Below are positions 1-7,966 of a stretch of 64,000 nucleotides of DNA, piece by piece. The translations under genes and the position numbers were made by a program. Origin of the DNA: CAVUFH01 sp963740835 (lineage in GTDB: Bacteria; Actinomycetota; Acidimicrobiia; IMCC26256; PALSA-610); assembly GCA_963740835.1 (NCBI GenBank), contig CAVUFH010000002.1, forward strand, positions 372,001-436,000. Direction: 5' to 3'. The first letter of the stretch is position 1; each line of letters opens with the position of its first letter. The notes under the pieces were generated by a model. That model saw only the letters and a program-made list of their open reading frames with translations, was not told where the DNA came from and ran no database searches.

Positions 1-207
1 GGCGGCTTTCGTGAGTCCTCCTCCACTTGGTGGCACCGTGTCTGGCGACACGAACGCACCCTGCTGGACGACCCTGGTGGCGGCTGCACGGTCCGCGACG
101 ATGTGGAGATCGAACCACGACTCGGGGTGGCCGATCCGATCATTGAGTTCGCCGTCGGCCGGATGTTCCGCCGCAGACACCGATATTTGCGCCGTCGGTT
201 TGGGTGA
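1..207 (+). CDS. SRPBCC-family protein, C-terminal part (runs off window start)
   Basis: The first reading frame is open from base 1 to a TGA at 205-207. The peptide has a WWHRVWRHE segment followed by a basic end of the form RHRYLRRRFG. This resembles the C-terminus of SRPBCC (START-like) ligand-binding proteins, where a last long helix ends in an Arg/His-rich stretch. SRPBCC proteins bind hydrophobic ligands in a helix-grip cavity; no ligand can be named here. Codon use is typical of the window. The stop overlaps the GTG of the next frame (GTGA), as in a translationally coupled pair. The family assignment rests on about 68 residues and is tentative. Confidence 0.5.
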   Translation, partial: GGFRESSSTWWHRVWRHERTLLDDPGGGCTVRDDVEIEPRLGVADPIIEFAVGRMFRRRHRYLRRRFG

Positions 208-515
208 GGGCCAGCGGAGCGGAAGGTCGCGAGATAGTGACTTGGAAAGGCTCGTTCGACTGGCGAGGCGCGACGTGCAGCGTGCAGGTCGAGTGCATCG
301 CGAGCAACGACCCTGACAATTACGGCACGGTCGCATCCGATGCCTTTGGGTTTCCCGTATGCACTGCGACCGTGCGTTATCCGCGACGCGGATACGACGC
401 AATGTTCGGGTGGGTGCAGCTCGTGCGGTCAACCGCCAACCAATCGTCAGGTGATCGCTTCGAAAGATCACACCGGATCGGGCAATCGGAGCGGCTTGGT
501 GAACAAGCTGTTTGA
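204..515 (+). pseudogene. Truncated conserved hypothetical protein
   Basis: A GTG at 204 overlaps the upstream stop and opens a 103-residue frame. The first 85 or so residues look like a well-made protein (ATCSVQVECIASNDP, FPVCTATVRYPRRGYDAM, FGWVQLVRST) with good codon bias. They resemble, from memory, an actinobacterial hypothetical family of roughly 180 residues. The likeness stops after GDRFE; the remaining 18 residues are low-quality and the frame ends inside a strong stem-loop. The likely explanation is that a deletion or rearrangement removed the C-terminal half. A short functional protein is possible. No function is known to me. Confidence 0.4.
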
Positions 516-553
516 AGCGCAGCGGGGCTCTTCGCCCCGCGCAGCTTCAAACA
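509..553. terminator. Large stem-loop at the end of the truncated frame
   Basis: TGTTTGAAGC at 509-518 pairs perfectly with GCTTCAAACA at 544-553. Inside, GCGGGGC (522-528) pairs with GCCCCGC (534-540) around a TCTTC loop, with a small internal mismatch between the two stems. There is no T-tract, so it could be a stem-loop terminator of the high-GC type or the end of a lost element. It contains the stop codon of the 204-515 frame. Confidence 0.5.
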
Positions 554-722
554 CGATCGCGACCGAGCTGCCGATCGGTGCTGGCCAGATTGCTCCACAC
601 TTGCATGTGCTGACGGAGTGTCTCGATATCCGGTTGCCAGCCCGTCGCGCTTCCGCTGACGAGGATCGCGAATCCGCCCGGGCCGTCCATCCGGGGGGCG
701 AAGGACGGCCCGGGTGATCCGC

Positions 723-1211
723 TCATCCGGCCAATCGACGACGCACGACGAGCTCGTCGGTCTCCCGACGACGCCGCACGTGCGGCTGGGCCGTGATGAT
801 CTGTTGGCGGAGCGCGTCGGCGGCGGCGTGCGCAGATGCGTACCAACGCCGCCGCCGACGCCCGCTCCAGCGATGAGGCGCGCGCACGTCCGGCCGGATC
901 ACGAGTTCGGTGACGCCGTCTGCCCACGGCGCGAGCTCGATCTCGATCGGAGTGGCGCGACGCCCGGTCGGCAAGCGTCCGTGGGCGCGGGCGGACGCGA
1001 GATCGCTGCGGTCGAACGGCCCCGTGGCGTCACGTTGCCAGCGGCGGTCGATCGGGCAGGGCGGGCGAGTGAGGCCCACGACGCCGGCGATCGCCGCCGC
1101 GAACGGGATCGGAAGTGTGCGCGCGACCGAGAGCTGTGAGCGGTCGCTGAAGAGCTCGGCGTCGATCGCCGCGTTCGTCGCGGCATCGTACGCAAGGGTG
1201 CGGTCGGGCAT
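723..1211 (-). CDS. Hypothetical protein
   Basis: A 162-residue frame starting at ATG 1211 (MPDRTLAYDA). A longer version to 1400 would run into the start of the divergent acyl-CoA dehydrogenase, so the internal Met is preferred. The middle (residues about 35-110) has a hydrophobic stretch AAAIAGVVGL followed by a segment ending in PIEIELAPWADGV and VTELVIRPDV, suggesting a beta-rich fold. The C-terminus is very Arg-rich. No transmembrane helix or known motif is clear. It is divergent from the next gene with about 118 bp between starts, which should hold both promoters. I do not recognise the family. Confidence 0.55.
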   Translation of the reverse strand: MPDRTLAYDAATNAAIDAELFSDRSQLSVARTLPIPFAAAIAGVVGLTRPPCPIDRRWQRDATGPFDRSDLASARAHGRLPTGRRATPIEIELAPWADGVTELVIRPDVRAPHRWSGRRRRRWYASAHAAADALRQQIITAQPHVRRRRETDELVVRRRLAG

Positions 1212-1329
1212 GCGGCCATCATCGTTGGTGCGTGTTACATCGCTGGAACTCCGCGACGACGTCCGCATGAAGCCGACATGGCCGTTGTCTGACTGGCGGC
1301 TCTCTGACTGGTGGGTCAGGGACCGTACG

Positions 1330-2550
1330 ATGCGGGCCATGTACGAATGGCCTGAAGAGCTCCAGATGATCCGCGACGCGGTCCGCCAGTTCGTGGACAA
1401 CGAGATCCGCCCGCACCGCGAAGAACTCGAGCACGGCGATCTGCCGCCCTACGACCTGCTCCGCAAGCTGTACCAGACGTTCGGGATGGACTCGATGGCG
1501 CGGGATTCGTTCGCCCGTCGCATCGAGGCCGAGAAGAACGGCACGACCGGCGAGCGCGGTGGTGGAGGTGGTGGCGGCGGCTTCACGCTGTTGCCGATCA
1601 TCGAGCTCTGCAAGTGCTCACCCGGCATGGTGACCGCGCTCGGCGTGTCCGTCGGGCTGACCGCCACCGCGATCATGTCGAAGGGCACGATCGCACAGAA
1701 GGAGAGGTGGGCGCTCGATCTGCTCACCCTCGACAAGGTCGGCGCGTGGGCGATCACCGAACCGAACTCGGGGAGTGACGCGTTCGGATCGATGCAGGCG
1801 ACGGCGCGGCGCGACGGCGACGAGTATGTGCTGAAGGGTTCGAAGACCTTCATCACCAACGGGCCGTACGCCGACACGATCGTGTTCATCTGCAAGCTCG
1901 ACGAAGGCAACGCGCCGGAAGACCGCAAGGTCGTGCAGTTCCTGCTCGAGAAGGGCATGACCGGATTCGAGCAATCGAAGCCATTGCGCAAGATGGGCCT
2001 GCACTCGTCACCGACCGGCATGCTGTTCCTCGACGACGTGCGCGTCGGTCGTGATCGTCTGCTCGGCGAGAGCGAAGAGGCATACGGAGGCGCCGCGGGA
2101 CGCGAGGCCTCCAAGGCGACCTTCTCCATCGAACGCTCGGGAGTCGCGGCGATGGCGCTCGGCATCATCGAGCGTTGCATGGAGCTGTGCGTGCCGTACG
2201 CCAAGGAGCGCGTGCAGTTCGGCAAGCCGATCGGTGAGTTCCAGCTCATTCAGCTGAAGCTCGCGAAGATGGAAGTCGCGCGGCTCAACGTCGAGAATCT
2301 CGTGTTCCGCTTCCTCGAGTCGTCGCAGGCAGGCAAGCCGATGACGCTCACGCAGGCCTCCGCGATGAAGCTGTACTCGGCGCAGGCGGCTACCGAGGTC
2401 GCGCTCGAGGCCGTGCAGCTGTTCGGTGGCAACGGCTACATGGCCGAGTACGAAGTCGAGCAGCTCGCGCGCGACGCAAAGGTCCTGCAGATCTACGCAG
2501 GCACGGACGAGATCCAGATCGGTCAGATCGCGCGATCGCTGCTGGCCTGA
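1330..2550 (+). CDS. Acyl-CoA dehydrogenase
   Basis: FAD-dependent alpha,beta-dehydrogenation of an acyl-CoA, cytoplasmic, feeding beta-oxidation or branched-chain acid breakdown. The protein (about 405 residues) has the normal family layout: helical N-domain (MYEWPEELQMIRDAVRQF), the FAD-binding WAITEPNSGSDA and FITNGPYAD segments, and the C-terminal helical domain ending AGTDEIQIGQIARSLL. ATG 1330 and ATG 1339 are both possible; the conserved start of the fold follows 1339. Two points are odd. A run of eight glycines lies at about residues 77-84, and the Glu of the usual Y-E-G-T motif is Ala, as in isovaleryl-type enzymes whose base lies elsewhere. Substrate unknown. Confidence 0.93.
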   Translation: MRAMYEWPEELQMIRDAVRQFVDNEIRPHREELEHGDLPPYDLLRKLYQTFGMDSMARDSFARRIEAEKNGTTGERGGGGGGGGFTLLPIIELCKCSPGMVTALGVSVGLTATAIMSKGTIAQKERWALDLLTLDKVGAWAITEPNSGSDAFGSMQATARRDGDEYVLKGSKTFITNGPYADTIVFICKLDEGNAPEDRKVVQFLLEKGMTGFEQSKPLRKMGLHSSPTGMLFLDDVRVGRDRLLGESEEAYGGAAGREASKATFSIERSGVAAMALGIIERCMELCVPYAKERVQFGKPIGEFQLIQLKLAKMEVARLNVENLVFRFLESSQAGKPMTLTQASAMKLYSAQAATEVALEAVQLFGGNGYMAEYEVEQLARDAKVLQIYAGTDEIQIGQIARSLLA

Positions 2551-3638
2551 CGCCGCTCGACGACGACGATAAGGAGGAACGCGAGCGCGGCGACAACGGC
2601 CGACGAGCCGAAGCCGGCGCGCACGCCCACGGTATCGGCGAGTCGCCCCGCGAGCACGGGCAGCAGGAACGCCGAGTACTCGATCGTGCTCACGACCGCC
2701 TGCACACTTCCGACGCGGTCCGGGTAGAGGCGCACGATGCGTGTCTTCAGCGCGATGAAGTAACGGGCGACGGCGAAGCCGAACACGAGCTCGGCGGCGA
2801 CGATCAACCACACGTTCGCGACGAACACCGCGACGACGAGCGAAGCCGTGATGACGGCCATCTGGTTGCGCATCGCCCGCCGCGGTGGCCGGTAGCCGGC
2901 CCGGCTGGTCGTGATGAAGCCGGCGAGTGCGCCCACGATCGACGCGGCGCCGACCGCGATCGCCGCGGCCGGGGTGAGCCCGTGGTCGCGCTCGAGGTAC
3001 GAGATGAGGAACGCGAACGCGTCCTCGTCCAACGCCGACAACAGCATTGCGAGCACGCCGAAGTACCACACCCGCGGGTCGCGGAGGATCGGTCGTAACC
3101 CCTCGCGCGGGCTGTGCTCGGCTTCTCGCCCCGGTGGCGGCGGGAACGAGAAGGTCGCCAGCCAGGCGCCGTAGAGCAGCACCGTGGCCGCCCCCACTGC
3201 GAACGCGACCCGCCAGCTGAGTCCGGTCAGTGACACCACGATCAACAGCAACGGACCGCACAGATCGCCGATCGCGCCGAAGATGAACTGGCGCGACACG
3301 AGCGCGGGGATCTCCTCGCCGGCCAGGTCGACCAGTGCGACGTCAGTGGCGTCACACATCGCGCTCGACGCGCAGCCGAGCACGAACGAAGCGACGACCA
3401 TCACGGCCCAGCTCGGCGCGACTGCGTAGCCGGCGAGCGCGACCGCGAACCCGAGCGCACCGCCGGTCGCGATGACGCGCCGGCTGCGGTAGTCGGCGAG
3501 GACGGAGAAGACGTTGCCCGCGATCGCGCCGGGGGCAGCCGCGACGAGCACGATGCTGGCCTGGGTGTAGGTCAGCCGGAGATCGGCGCGGAACGACTCG
3601 AACGCGCCGTGCGGGAGGAACCCCGCGAACTCGTCCAC
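2523..3638 (-). CDS. MFS transporter
   Basis: A polytopic membrane protein of at least 371 residues with about eleven to twelve hydrophobic helices, a central cytoplasmic loop near residues 165-190 (PPPPGREAEHSPREG), and the R-x-RR loop between helices 2 and 3 (ADYRSRRV) typical of the major facilitator superfamily. The substrate cannot be told. The start is uncertain. GTG 3638 would cut the first helix, whose hydrophobic residues (VVVALLAVRFVDEF) extend upstream; the frame is open to a stop at 3717-3719 but has only CTG codons there. Its 3' end overlaps the end of the convergent dehydrogenase gene by 28 bp. Confidence 0.85.
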   Translation of the reverse strand: MDEFAGFLPHGAFESFRADLRLTYTQASIVLVAAAPGAIAGNVFSVLADYRSRRVIATGGALGFAVALAGYAVAPSWAVMVVASFVLGCASSAMCDATDVALVDLAGEEIPALVSRQFIFGAIGDLCGPLLLIVVSLTGLSWRVAFAVGAATVLLYGAWLATFSFPPPPGREAEHSPREGLRPILRDPRVWYFGVLAMLLSALDEDAFAFLISYLERDHGLTPAAAIAVGAASIVGALAGFITTSRAGYRPPRRAMRNQMAVITASLVVAVFVANVWLIVAAELVFGFAVARYFIALKTRIVRLYPDRVGSVQAVVSTIEYSAFLLPVLAGRLADTVGVRAGFGSSAVVAALAFLLIVVVERRQASSDRAI

Positions 3639-3729
3639 GAAGCGGACGGCGAGCAGCGCGACGACGACGGAACGGGCGGCGCGGAGCAGTGCCGGGCGGC
3701 GCCCGGCCCGCTCAGGTCAATAGTGGGAA

Positions 3730-4356
3730 GTGCGACCCATCGCCGACAGGATACGCGATGCTCGGATCGTGTCGGGAGGAAATGACATCGTCGCGGTGGG
3801 AGGGGACCTCGAACCCGCGACATTGCTCGGTGCGTACGCCCAAGGGCTGTTCCCGATGCGCGTCGACGGTGTACTCGCGTGGTGGTCGCCCGATCCGCGC
3901 GGCATTCTCCCGGTCGACGGGTTCCATCGGAGCCGGTCGCTGACCCGCGACCTGCACCGATTCGACATACGGATCGACACCGCGTTCGAGGCAGTGATGC
4001 GCGCATGCGCGGATCCGCGGCGCCCGCACGGCTGGATCGATGAATCGTTCGTGGACGCGTACTGCCGGTTGCACGCGCTGGGTTGGGCGCACAGCGTCGA
4101 GACCTGGGTCGGGAACGAGCTCGTGGGCGGGTTGTACGGAGTGCGCATCCGCGGGTTGTTCGCCGGGGAGTCGATGTTCCATGTGGTGACGAACGCGTCG
4201 AAGGTCGCACTCTCGGCCGCGGTCGAACTGTTGCGGACGGACGGTGTGGTGTTGTTCGACGTGCAGTGGACGACCGAGCACCTGGAGTCGCTCGGTGCGA
4301 TCGACGTGTCCCGTGCGGACTACCTGGATCGCTTGGAGGTGGCACTAACATCATGA
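3730..4356 (+). CDS. aat: Leucyl/phenylalanyl-tRNA-protein transferase
   Basis: Transfers Leu or Phe from aminoacyl-tRNA to N-terminal Arg or Lys of proteins, making them ClpS/ClpAP (N-end rule) substrates; cytoplasmic. The family motifs are all present: GGDLEPATLLGAYAQGLFPM near the N-terminus, WWSPDPRG, ESMFH, and the C-terminal DVQWTTEHLESLGA. It is 208 residues with a GTG start at 3730, close to the usual 220-240. Its stop overlaps the ATG of the ArsC-like gene (ATGA), so the two, and probably the PPOX gene after them, form an operon. Confidence 0.95.
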   Translation: MRPIADRIRDARIVSGGNDIVAVGGDLEPATLLGAYAQGLFPMRVDGVLAWWSPDPRGILPVDGFHRSRSLTRDLHRFDIRIDTAFEAVMRACADPRRPHGWIDESFVDAYCRLHALGWAHSVETWVGNELVGGLYGVRIRGLFAGESMFHVVTNASKVALSAAVELLRTDGVVLFDVQWTTEHLESLGAIDVSRADYLDRLEVALTS

Positions 4357-4715
4357 CCTTGAGCGAAGCACGCATCTTCCACAATCCTTCGTGTTCGAAG
4401 TCGCGGGGCGCGCTGGCGATCCTGACCGACTACGGAATCGATCCCGACGTCGTGCGGTACCTCGACACGCCGCCCGACCGGGAGACCATCGTCGCGATCC
4501 TCGACGCGATCGACGACGAGCCTGAGGCGCTCGTGCGGACCGATGATGCGAAGTTCAAGGCCGCCGGGCTGAAGAAAGCGGACGTTGCGTCCCGCGGCCA
4601 GGTCATCGACGTATTGGTCGCGCACCCCGAGCTGATGCAACGCCCAGTCGTGTTCGTCGGTGACCGCGCGGTGATCGCACGACCGTCCGAGAAGGTGCTG
4701 GAACTCCTTCCCTGA
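4353..4715 (+). CDS. ArsC/Spx-type reductase family protein
   Basis: A 120-residue thioredoxin-fold protein with HNPSCSKSRGAL at residues 10-21, where Cys14 and the following basic residues match the glutaredoxin-dependent arsenate reductase active site (N-P-x-C-S-K-S-R). A central RTDDAKFKAAG and the late RPVVFVGDRAVIARP fit the ArsC loop that holds the third Arg. No other arsenic genes are nearby, so arsenate may not be the true substrate. ATG 4353 overlaps the aat stop, and its own stop (TGATG) overlaps the next start. Confidence 0.88.
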   Translation: MTLSEARIFHNPSCSKSRGALAILTDYGIDPDVVRYLDTPPDRETIVAILDAIDDEPEALVRTDDAKFKAAGLKKADVASRGQVIDVLVAHPELMQRPVVFVGDRAVIARPSEKVLELLP

Positions 4716-5203
4716 TGGCGCGCTGGATCGAGATCGAACAGGACGTCCCTGAGCTCGCGGCGCGAGCCCGTTCGATCTTCGACGCGTACAAGCACAAGAC
4801 GCTCGCGACGCTGCGCGCCGACGGTTCGCCGCGCGTCAGCGGCATCGAAGCCGACTTCTGGAACGACGATCTCTGGCTGGGATCGATGCCGGATTCCCGC
4901 AAAGGCGCGGACCTGAAGCAGGACCCACGATTCGCGTTGCACAGCGCAACCGTCGATTCCGAGCTCGCCGATGGTGATGCAAAGCTGTCGGGCCGCGCCG
5001 AGCTCGTCACCGGCGCCCGTTTCGACGCATATGTCTCGCACCTGCACGAGAGCGCAGAGCAGGTCCCCGAAGGTGCGTTCGACCTCTTCCGGGCCGACCT
5101 CACCGAGCTCGTCGTGATCCGCATCGGTGACCCGCGGGACCACCTCGTGATCGAGACGTGGCGCGCGGGCCGGCGCGGGCTGCTGCGCGTCGAGCGCCGC
5201 TGA
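4715..5203 (+). CDS. Pyridoxamine 5'-phosphate oxidase-like protein
   Basis: A 162-residue split-barrel protein. The segment KHKTLATLRADGSPRVSGIE followed by DLWLGSMPDSRKGADLKQDP is the usual PPOX-fold pattern (substrate-strand, flavin phosphate loop, helix after RK). Such proteins bind FMN or F420 and reduce or oxidise small molecules; which one applies cannot be read. It ends with an Arg-rich tail (GRRGLLRVERR). It is the third gene of the aat operon, overlapping the previous stop by one base, and converges on the next PPOX gene with one base between stops. Confidence 0.82.
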   Translation: MARWIEIEQDVPELAARARSIFDAYKHKTLATLRADGSPRVSGIEADFWNDDLWLGSMPDSRKGADLKQDPRFALHSATVDSELADGDAKLSGRAELVTGARFDAYVSHLHESAEQVPEGAFDLFRADLTELVVIRIGDPRDHLVIETWRAGRRGLLRVERR

Positions 5204-5204
5204 T

Positions 5205-5633
5205 TCAGCCGGTCATGTCGTCGATCGCGACGACACGATCGGGCGTCAGCCGGACGAGCAGCTCGCCCTCGACGGCGTTGCGCCGGCCGAACTCCTCCGC
5301 CCGGTCCTCGCCCATGTAGCGGGCGCCGATCTTGGTGGTCCACACGAGCATCTCGTCGAGATCGGTGCTCGTGTGCGCGGTCCCTTCGACGCTGACGAAC
5401 GCGAACGGCGGCTGCTCGTCGTCGACGCACAGCGCGGCGCGCCCGTCCCGCTGCAGCGACTTGCCTTTCACGGTCGACTCGTTCGTCGTGAAGACGAAGT
5501 CGTCGCCGTCGAGCACGAACCAGATCGGTACGACGTGCGGGGAGCCGTCCGTGCGGACCACCGCGAGTTTGCCCGTGTGGGTACCGGCTCGGACGAACGT
5601 CCGCCATTCGTCGGGGGTCATCCGCCGAGACAT
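5205..5633 (-). CDS. PPOX-class F420-dependent enzyme
   Basis: A 142-residue split-barrel protein: TGKLAVVRTDGSPHVVPIWF, FVFTTNESTVKGKSLQRDGR and a late VRLTPDRVVAIDD. The TxxxTVKGKxLxRDxR pattern is typical of actinobacterial F420-binding PPOX proteins (Rv1155-like). The role is probably reduction of a small cofactor or xenobiotic. The ATG at 5633 is preferred because a longer frame would cross the divergent dehydrogenase promoter. It shares a 129 bp intergenic region with the acyl-CoA dehydrogenase at 5763, which carries a 21 bp tandem repeat. Confidence 0.85.
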   Translation of the reverse strand: MSRRMTPDEWRTFVRAGTHTGKLAVVRTDGSPHVVPIWFVLDGDDFVFTTNESTVKGKSLQRDGRAALCVDDEQPPFAFVSVEGTAHTSTDLDEMLVWTTKIGARYMGEDRAEEFGRRNAVEGELLVRLTPDRVVAIDDMTG

Positions 5634-5663
5634 GCGCAACCTCCAGGCAGCGTCGATCGGGCC

Positions 5664-5703
5664 TTGCGACAGCATCGCTGGAGCCTGCGACAGCATCGAT
5701 GGA
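5664..5703. promoter_or_regulatory. Tandem 21-bp repeat in a divergent promoter
   Basis: TGCGACAGCATCGCTGGA at 5665-5682 is repeated as TGCGACAGCATCGATGGA at 5686-5703, one mismatch, with a period of 21 bp (two helical turns). It lies between the divergent starts of the PPOX gene (5633) and the acyl-CoA dehydrogenase (5763). The placement suits an operator for a dimeric regulator, but no regulator gene is adjacent. Confidence 0.4.
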
Positions 5704-5762
5704 AAGGGCGAAGGGTACGCTCTTGGGGCTGTTTCGCTGCACACCCAACGAAGGACGAACGG

Positions 5763-7013
5763 ATGGCGACTCCGACCGCCGAAGACGTACGCGCCGAGAT
5801 CAAGTCTTGGCTCGAGGAGAACTGGGACCCCGACCTCACCGTGGCCGAGTGGTGGGACATCCTCGCCCGCTCGGGCTACGCGGCCCCCACGTTCCCCGAG
5901 GACGCCTGGGGCAAGGGCTGGGGCCGCGACCTCGCGATGGTGGTCACGAGCGCGATCGCCGAACATGGCGCCATCGGGCCGCCCGCCGGGCTCGGGATAC
6001 TCCTCGCGGCGCCGACGATCGCGGCCCACGGCAACGAGCGCCAGAAGCAGGAGGACCTGCTGCGCATCCTGAACGGCCAAGACGCGTGGTGCCAGCTGTT
6101 CTCCGAGCCGGGCGCCGGCTCCGACCTCGCCGGCTTGCAGACGAAGGCGATCAAGGACGGTGACGAGTGGATCGTCACCGGCCAGAAGGTATGGACCTCC
6201 ACCGCGCAGCTGTGCAACCTCGGCATGCTGATCGCGCGCACCGACCCGAACCTGCCCAAACACAAGGGCATCAGCTACTTCAAGTTCGACATGTTGCAGC
6301 CGGGCGTGGAGATCCGTCCGCTCCGGGAGATGACCGGCCGGGCGATGTTCAACGAGGTCTTCATCGACACCGCGCGCGTGCGCGACGAGGACATGATCGG
6401 TGGCCTGAACAACGGGTGGGCCGTTGCGAACACGACGCTCATGGCCGAACGTTCAGGACTCGGGACCGGCGGTTCCGGCGCAGTCGGTTCCGCGTTCGCA
6501 GGCCCCATCGCGAAGCAGCTCGACAACCGCGTCGGTGATCACGTGGGACAGACCCGCACCGGTGGCACCGGCGGCGGCGGCCGGGCCGCGGCGCAGTCGC
6601 TGGCGCGGCTGGCGAAGGAGCTCGGCAAGAACGAAGACCCGGTCATCCGCCAGAAGCTGGCGAAGCTGTACACGTTGCAGGAGCTCGGACGCATGTCGGC
6701 GCTGCGGATGAAGTCGCGGCGCGGGCTCACCGGCGGCGAGCCCAACATCGCCAAGCTGATGATGAGTGACCTGCTCCGGCTGCAGCGTGACGTCGGCAAC
6801 GAGATCGTCGGCGCGTACGGCATGGTGCAGGGTCACGACACGCCGGGCGGCGGCATCGTGCAGGAGCTCACGTTGTTCTCGCCCGGACCGTCGATCTACG
6901 GCGGCACCGACCAGGTGCAGCGCAACATCATCGGCGAGCGCGTGCTCGGCCTCCCGAAGGAACCGGGACCGGCCAAGGACACGCCCTTCAACCAGCTGCT
7001 CGTCAACAAATAG
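5763..7013 (+). CDS. Acyl-CoA dehydrogenase (FadE-type)
   Basis: A 416-residue FAD enzyme of the acyl-CoA dehydrogenase superfamily. Visible are LFSEPGAGSDLAGLQTKA (FAD and substrate loop), VTGQKVWTS, the middle barrel, and the C-terminal SIYGGTDQVQRNIIGERVLG. The Y-G-G-T form lacks the Glu of short- and medium-chain enzymes and is common in the mycobacterial FadE group that acts on CoA esters of sterol side chains or branched acids. A Gly-rich insert (GTGGSGAVG, TGGTGGGG) sits around residues 240-275. It is followed at 18 bp by an LLM oxidoreductase in the same direction. Confidence 0.93.
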   Translation: MATPTAEDVRAEIKSWLEENWDPDLTVAEWWDILARSGYAAPTFPEDAWGKGWGRDLAMVVTSAIAEHGAIGPPAGLGILLAAPTIAAHGNERQKQEDLLRILNGQDAWCQLFSEPGAGSDLAGLQTKAIKDGDEWIVTGQKVWTSTAQLCNLGMLIARTDPNLPKHKGISYFKFDMLQPGVEIRPLREMTGRAMFNEVFIDTARVRDEDMIGGLNNGWAVANTTLMAERSGLGTGGSGAVGSAFAGPIAKQLDNRVGDHVGQTRTGGTGGGGRAAAQSLARLAKELGKNEDPVIRQKLAKLYTLQELGRMSALRMKSRRGLTGGEPNIAKLMMSDLLRLQRDVGNEIVGAYGMVQGHDTPGGGIVQELTLFSPGPSIYGGTDQVQRNIIGERVLGLPKEPGPAKDTPFNQLLVNK

Positions 7014-7037
7014 CCCCTGCGCTCGCGGCGTGTGCGC

Positions 7038-7919
7038 ATGAAGATCGGTGTCGCGTTGCCGTCGATGGTCGACGGGCTGACGCGGGCCGACGCGCTCGCG
7101 TGGATGCGCGCGGTCGACGCGGGACCATTCTCCGTGCTCGGGGCCGGTGAGCGGATCGCGTATCCGAACCAGGAGATGATGACGCTGCTCGCAGGCGCGG
7201 CAACCGTCACCGAACGGGTCCGCATCGAGGCGACGGTCAGCATCACGCCGATGCACGTCGCGATCCATGTGGCGAAGCAGGCGGCGACGATCGACGTGCT
7301 GTCGGCCGGCCGATTCGTCCTCGGCGTGGGTGTCGGTGGGCGGGAGGAGGACTACCGCGCGATGGGCGCGTCGTTCGCGCGCCGGCACGCGACGCTCGAC
7401 GAACAGGTCGCTGTCATACGGCGCGTCTGGCGCGGTGACGCGCCCGTCGATGGGGTCGGCGTCGTGGGCCCGGCGCCGGTGCAGGCCGGTGGACCGCCGC
7501 TGCTGGCCGCGGCCATGGGCCCGAAGTCGATGGCGCGCGCGGCCCGCTGGGCCGACGGTGTCGCCGGCTTCGACATCCCCGCCGACGCGGACGGGATCGG
7601 AAAGGGTTTCCGGCGGTTCGAAGCCGCGTGGGCGGAGGCCGGACGCGAGGGTCGCCCGCTGTTGCAGACGTCGTTCTGGTTCGGGCTCGACGCCGACGCG
7701 CCCGACCGCGTGCGCGACTACGCCTTCCGCTATCTGCGCATCTTCGGTGACGAGCCCGCGCGCGCCATGGCCGGGCTGGCGTCGGCGACGTCGACGTCGG
7801 CGCTCCAGGACCGGCTGACCGCGATCGAGGACACCGGCTGCGACGAAGTGATCCTCGTCGCGACGACCGCCGACATTGCCGATCTCCACCGGGCCGCGGA
7901 GCTCGTCGCCGCGCGCTGA
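7038..7919 (+). CDS. LLM-class flavin/F420-dependent oxidoreductase
   Basis: A TIM-barrel luciferase-like protein (293 residues from ATG 7038; a GTG lies at 7032). The start MKIGVALPSM, the segment ERVRIEATVSITPMH and VLSAGRFVLGVGVGGREEDY are the standard family signatures, with the Gly-rich loop binding the cofactor phosphate. The genome has several F420-type proteins, so F420 is more likely than FMN. The substrate is unknown. It probably shares a transcript with the dehydrogenase ending 24 bp upstream. Confidence 0.9.
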   Translation: MKIGVALPSMVDGLTRADALAWMRAVDAGPFSVLGAGERIAYPNQEMMTLLAGAATVTERVRIEATVSITPMHVAIHVAKQAATIDVLSAGRFVLGVGVGGREEDYRAMGASFARRHATLDEQVAVIRRVWRGDAPVDGVGVVGPAPVQAGGPPLLAAAMGPKSMARAARWADGVAGFDIPADADGIGKGFRRFEAAWAEAGREGRPLLQTSFWFGLDADAPDRVRDYAFRYLRIFGDEPARAMAGLASATSTSALQDRLTAIEDTGCDEVILVATTADIADLHRAAELVAAR

Positions 7920-7966
7920 TCGCGATCCGGCGTACGCTCCCCGGGCAGCCGTCCGGGGGGAAGCCA

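Noticed and set aside
547..927. Arg-rich minus-strand frame of 126 residues
   Set aside because: It is an antisense or shifted frame of the hypothetical gene at 723-1211 with no structural pattern.
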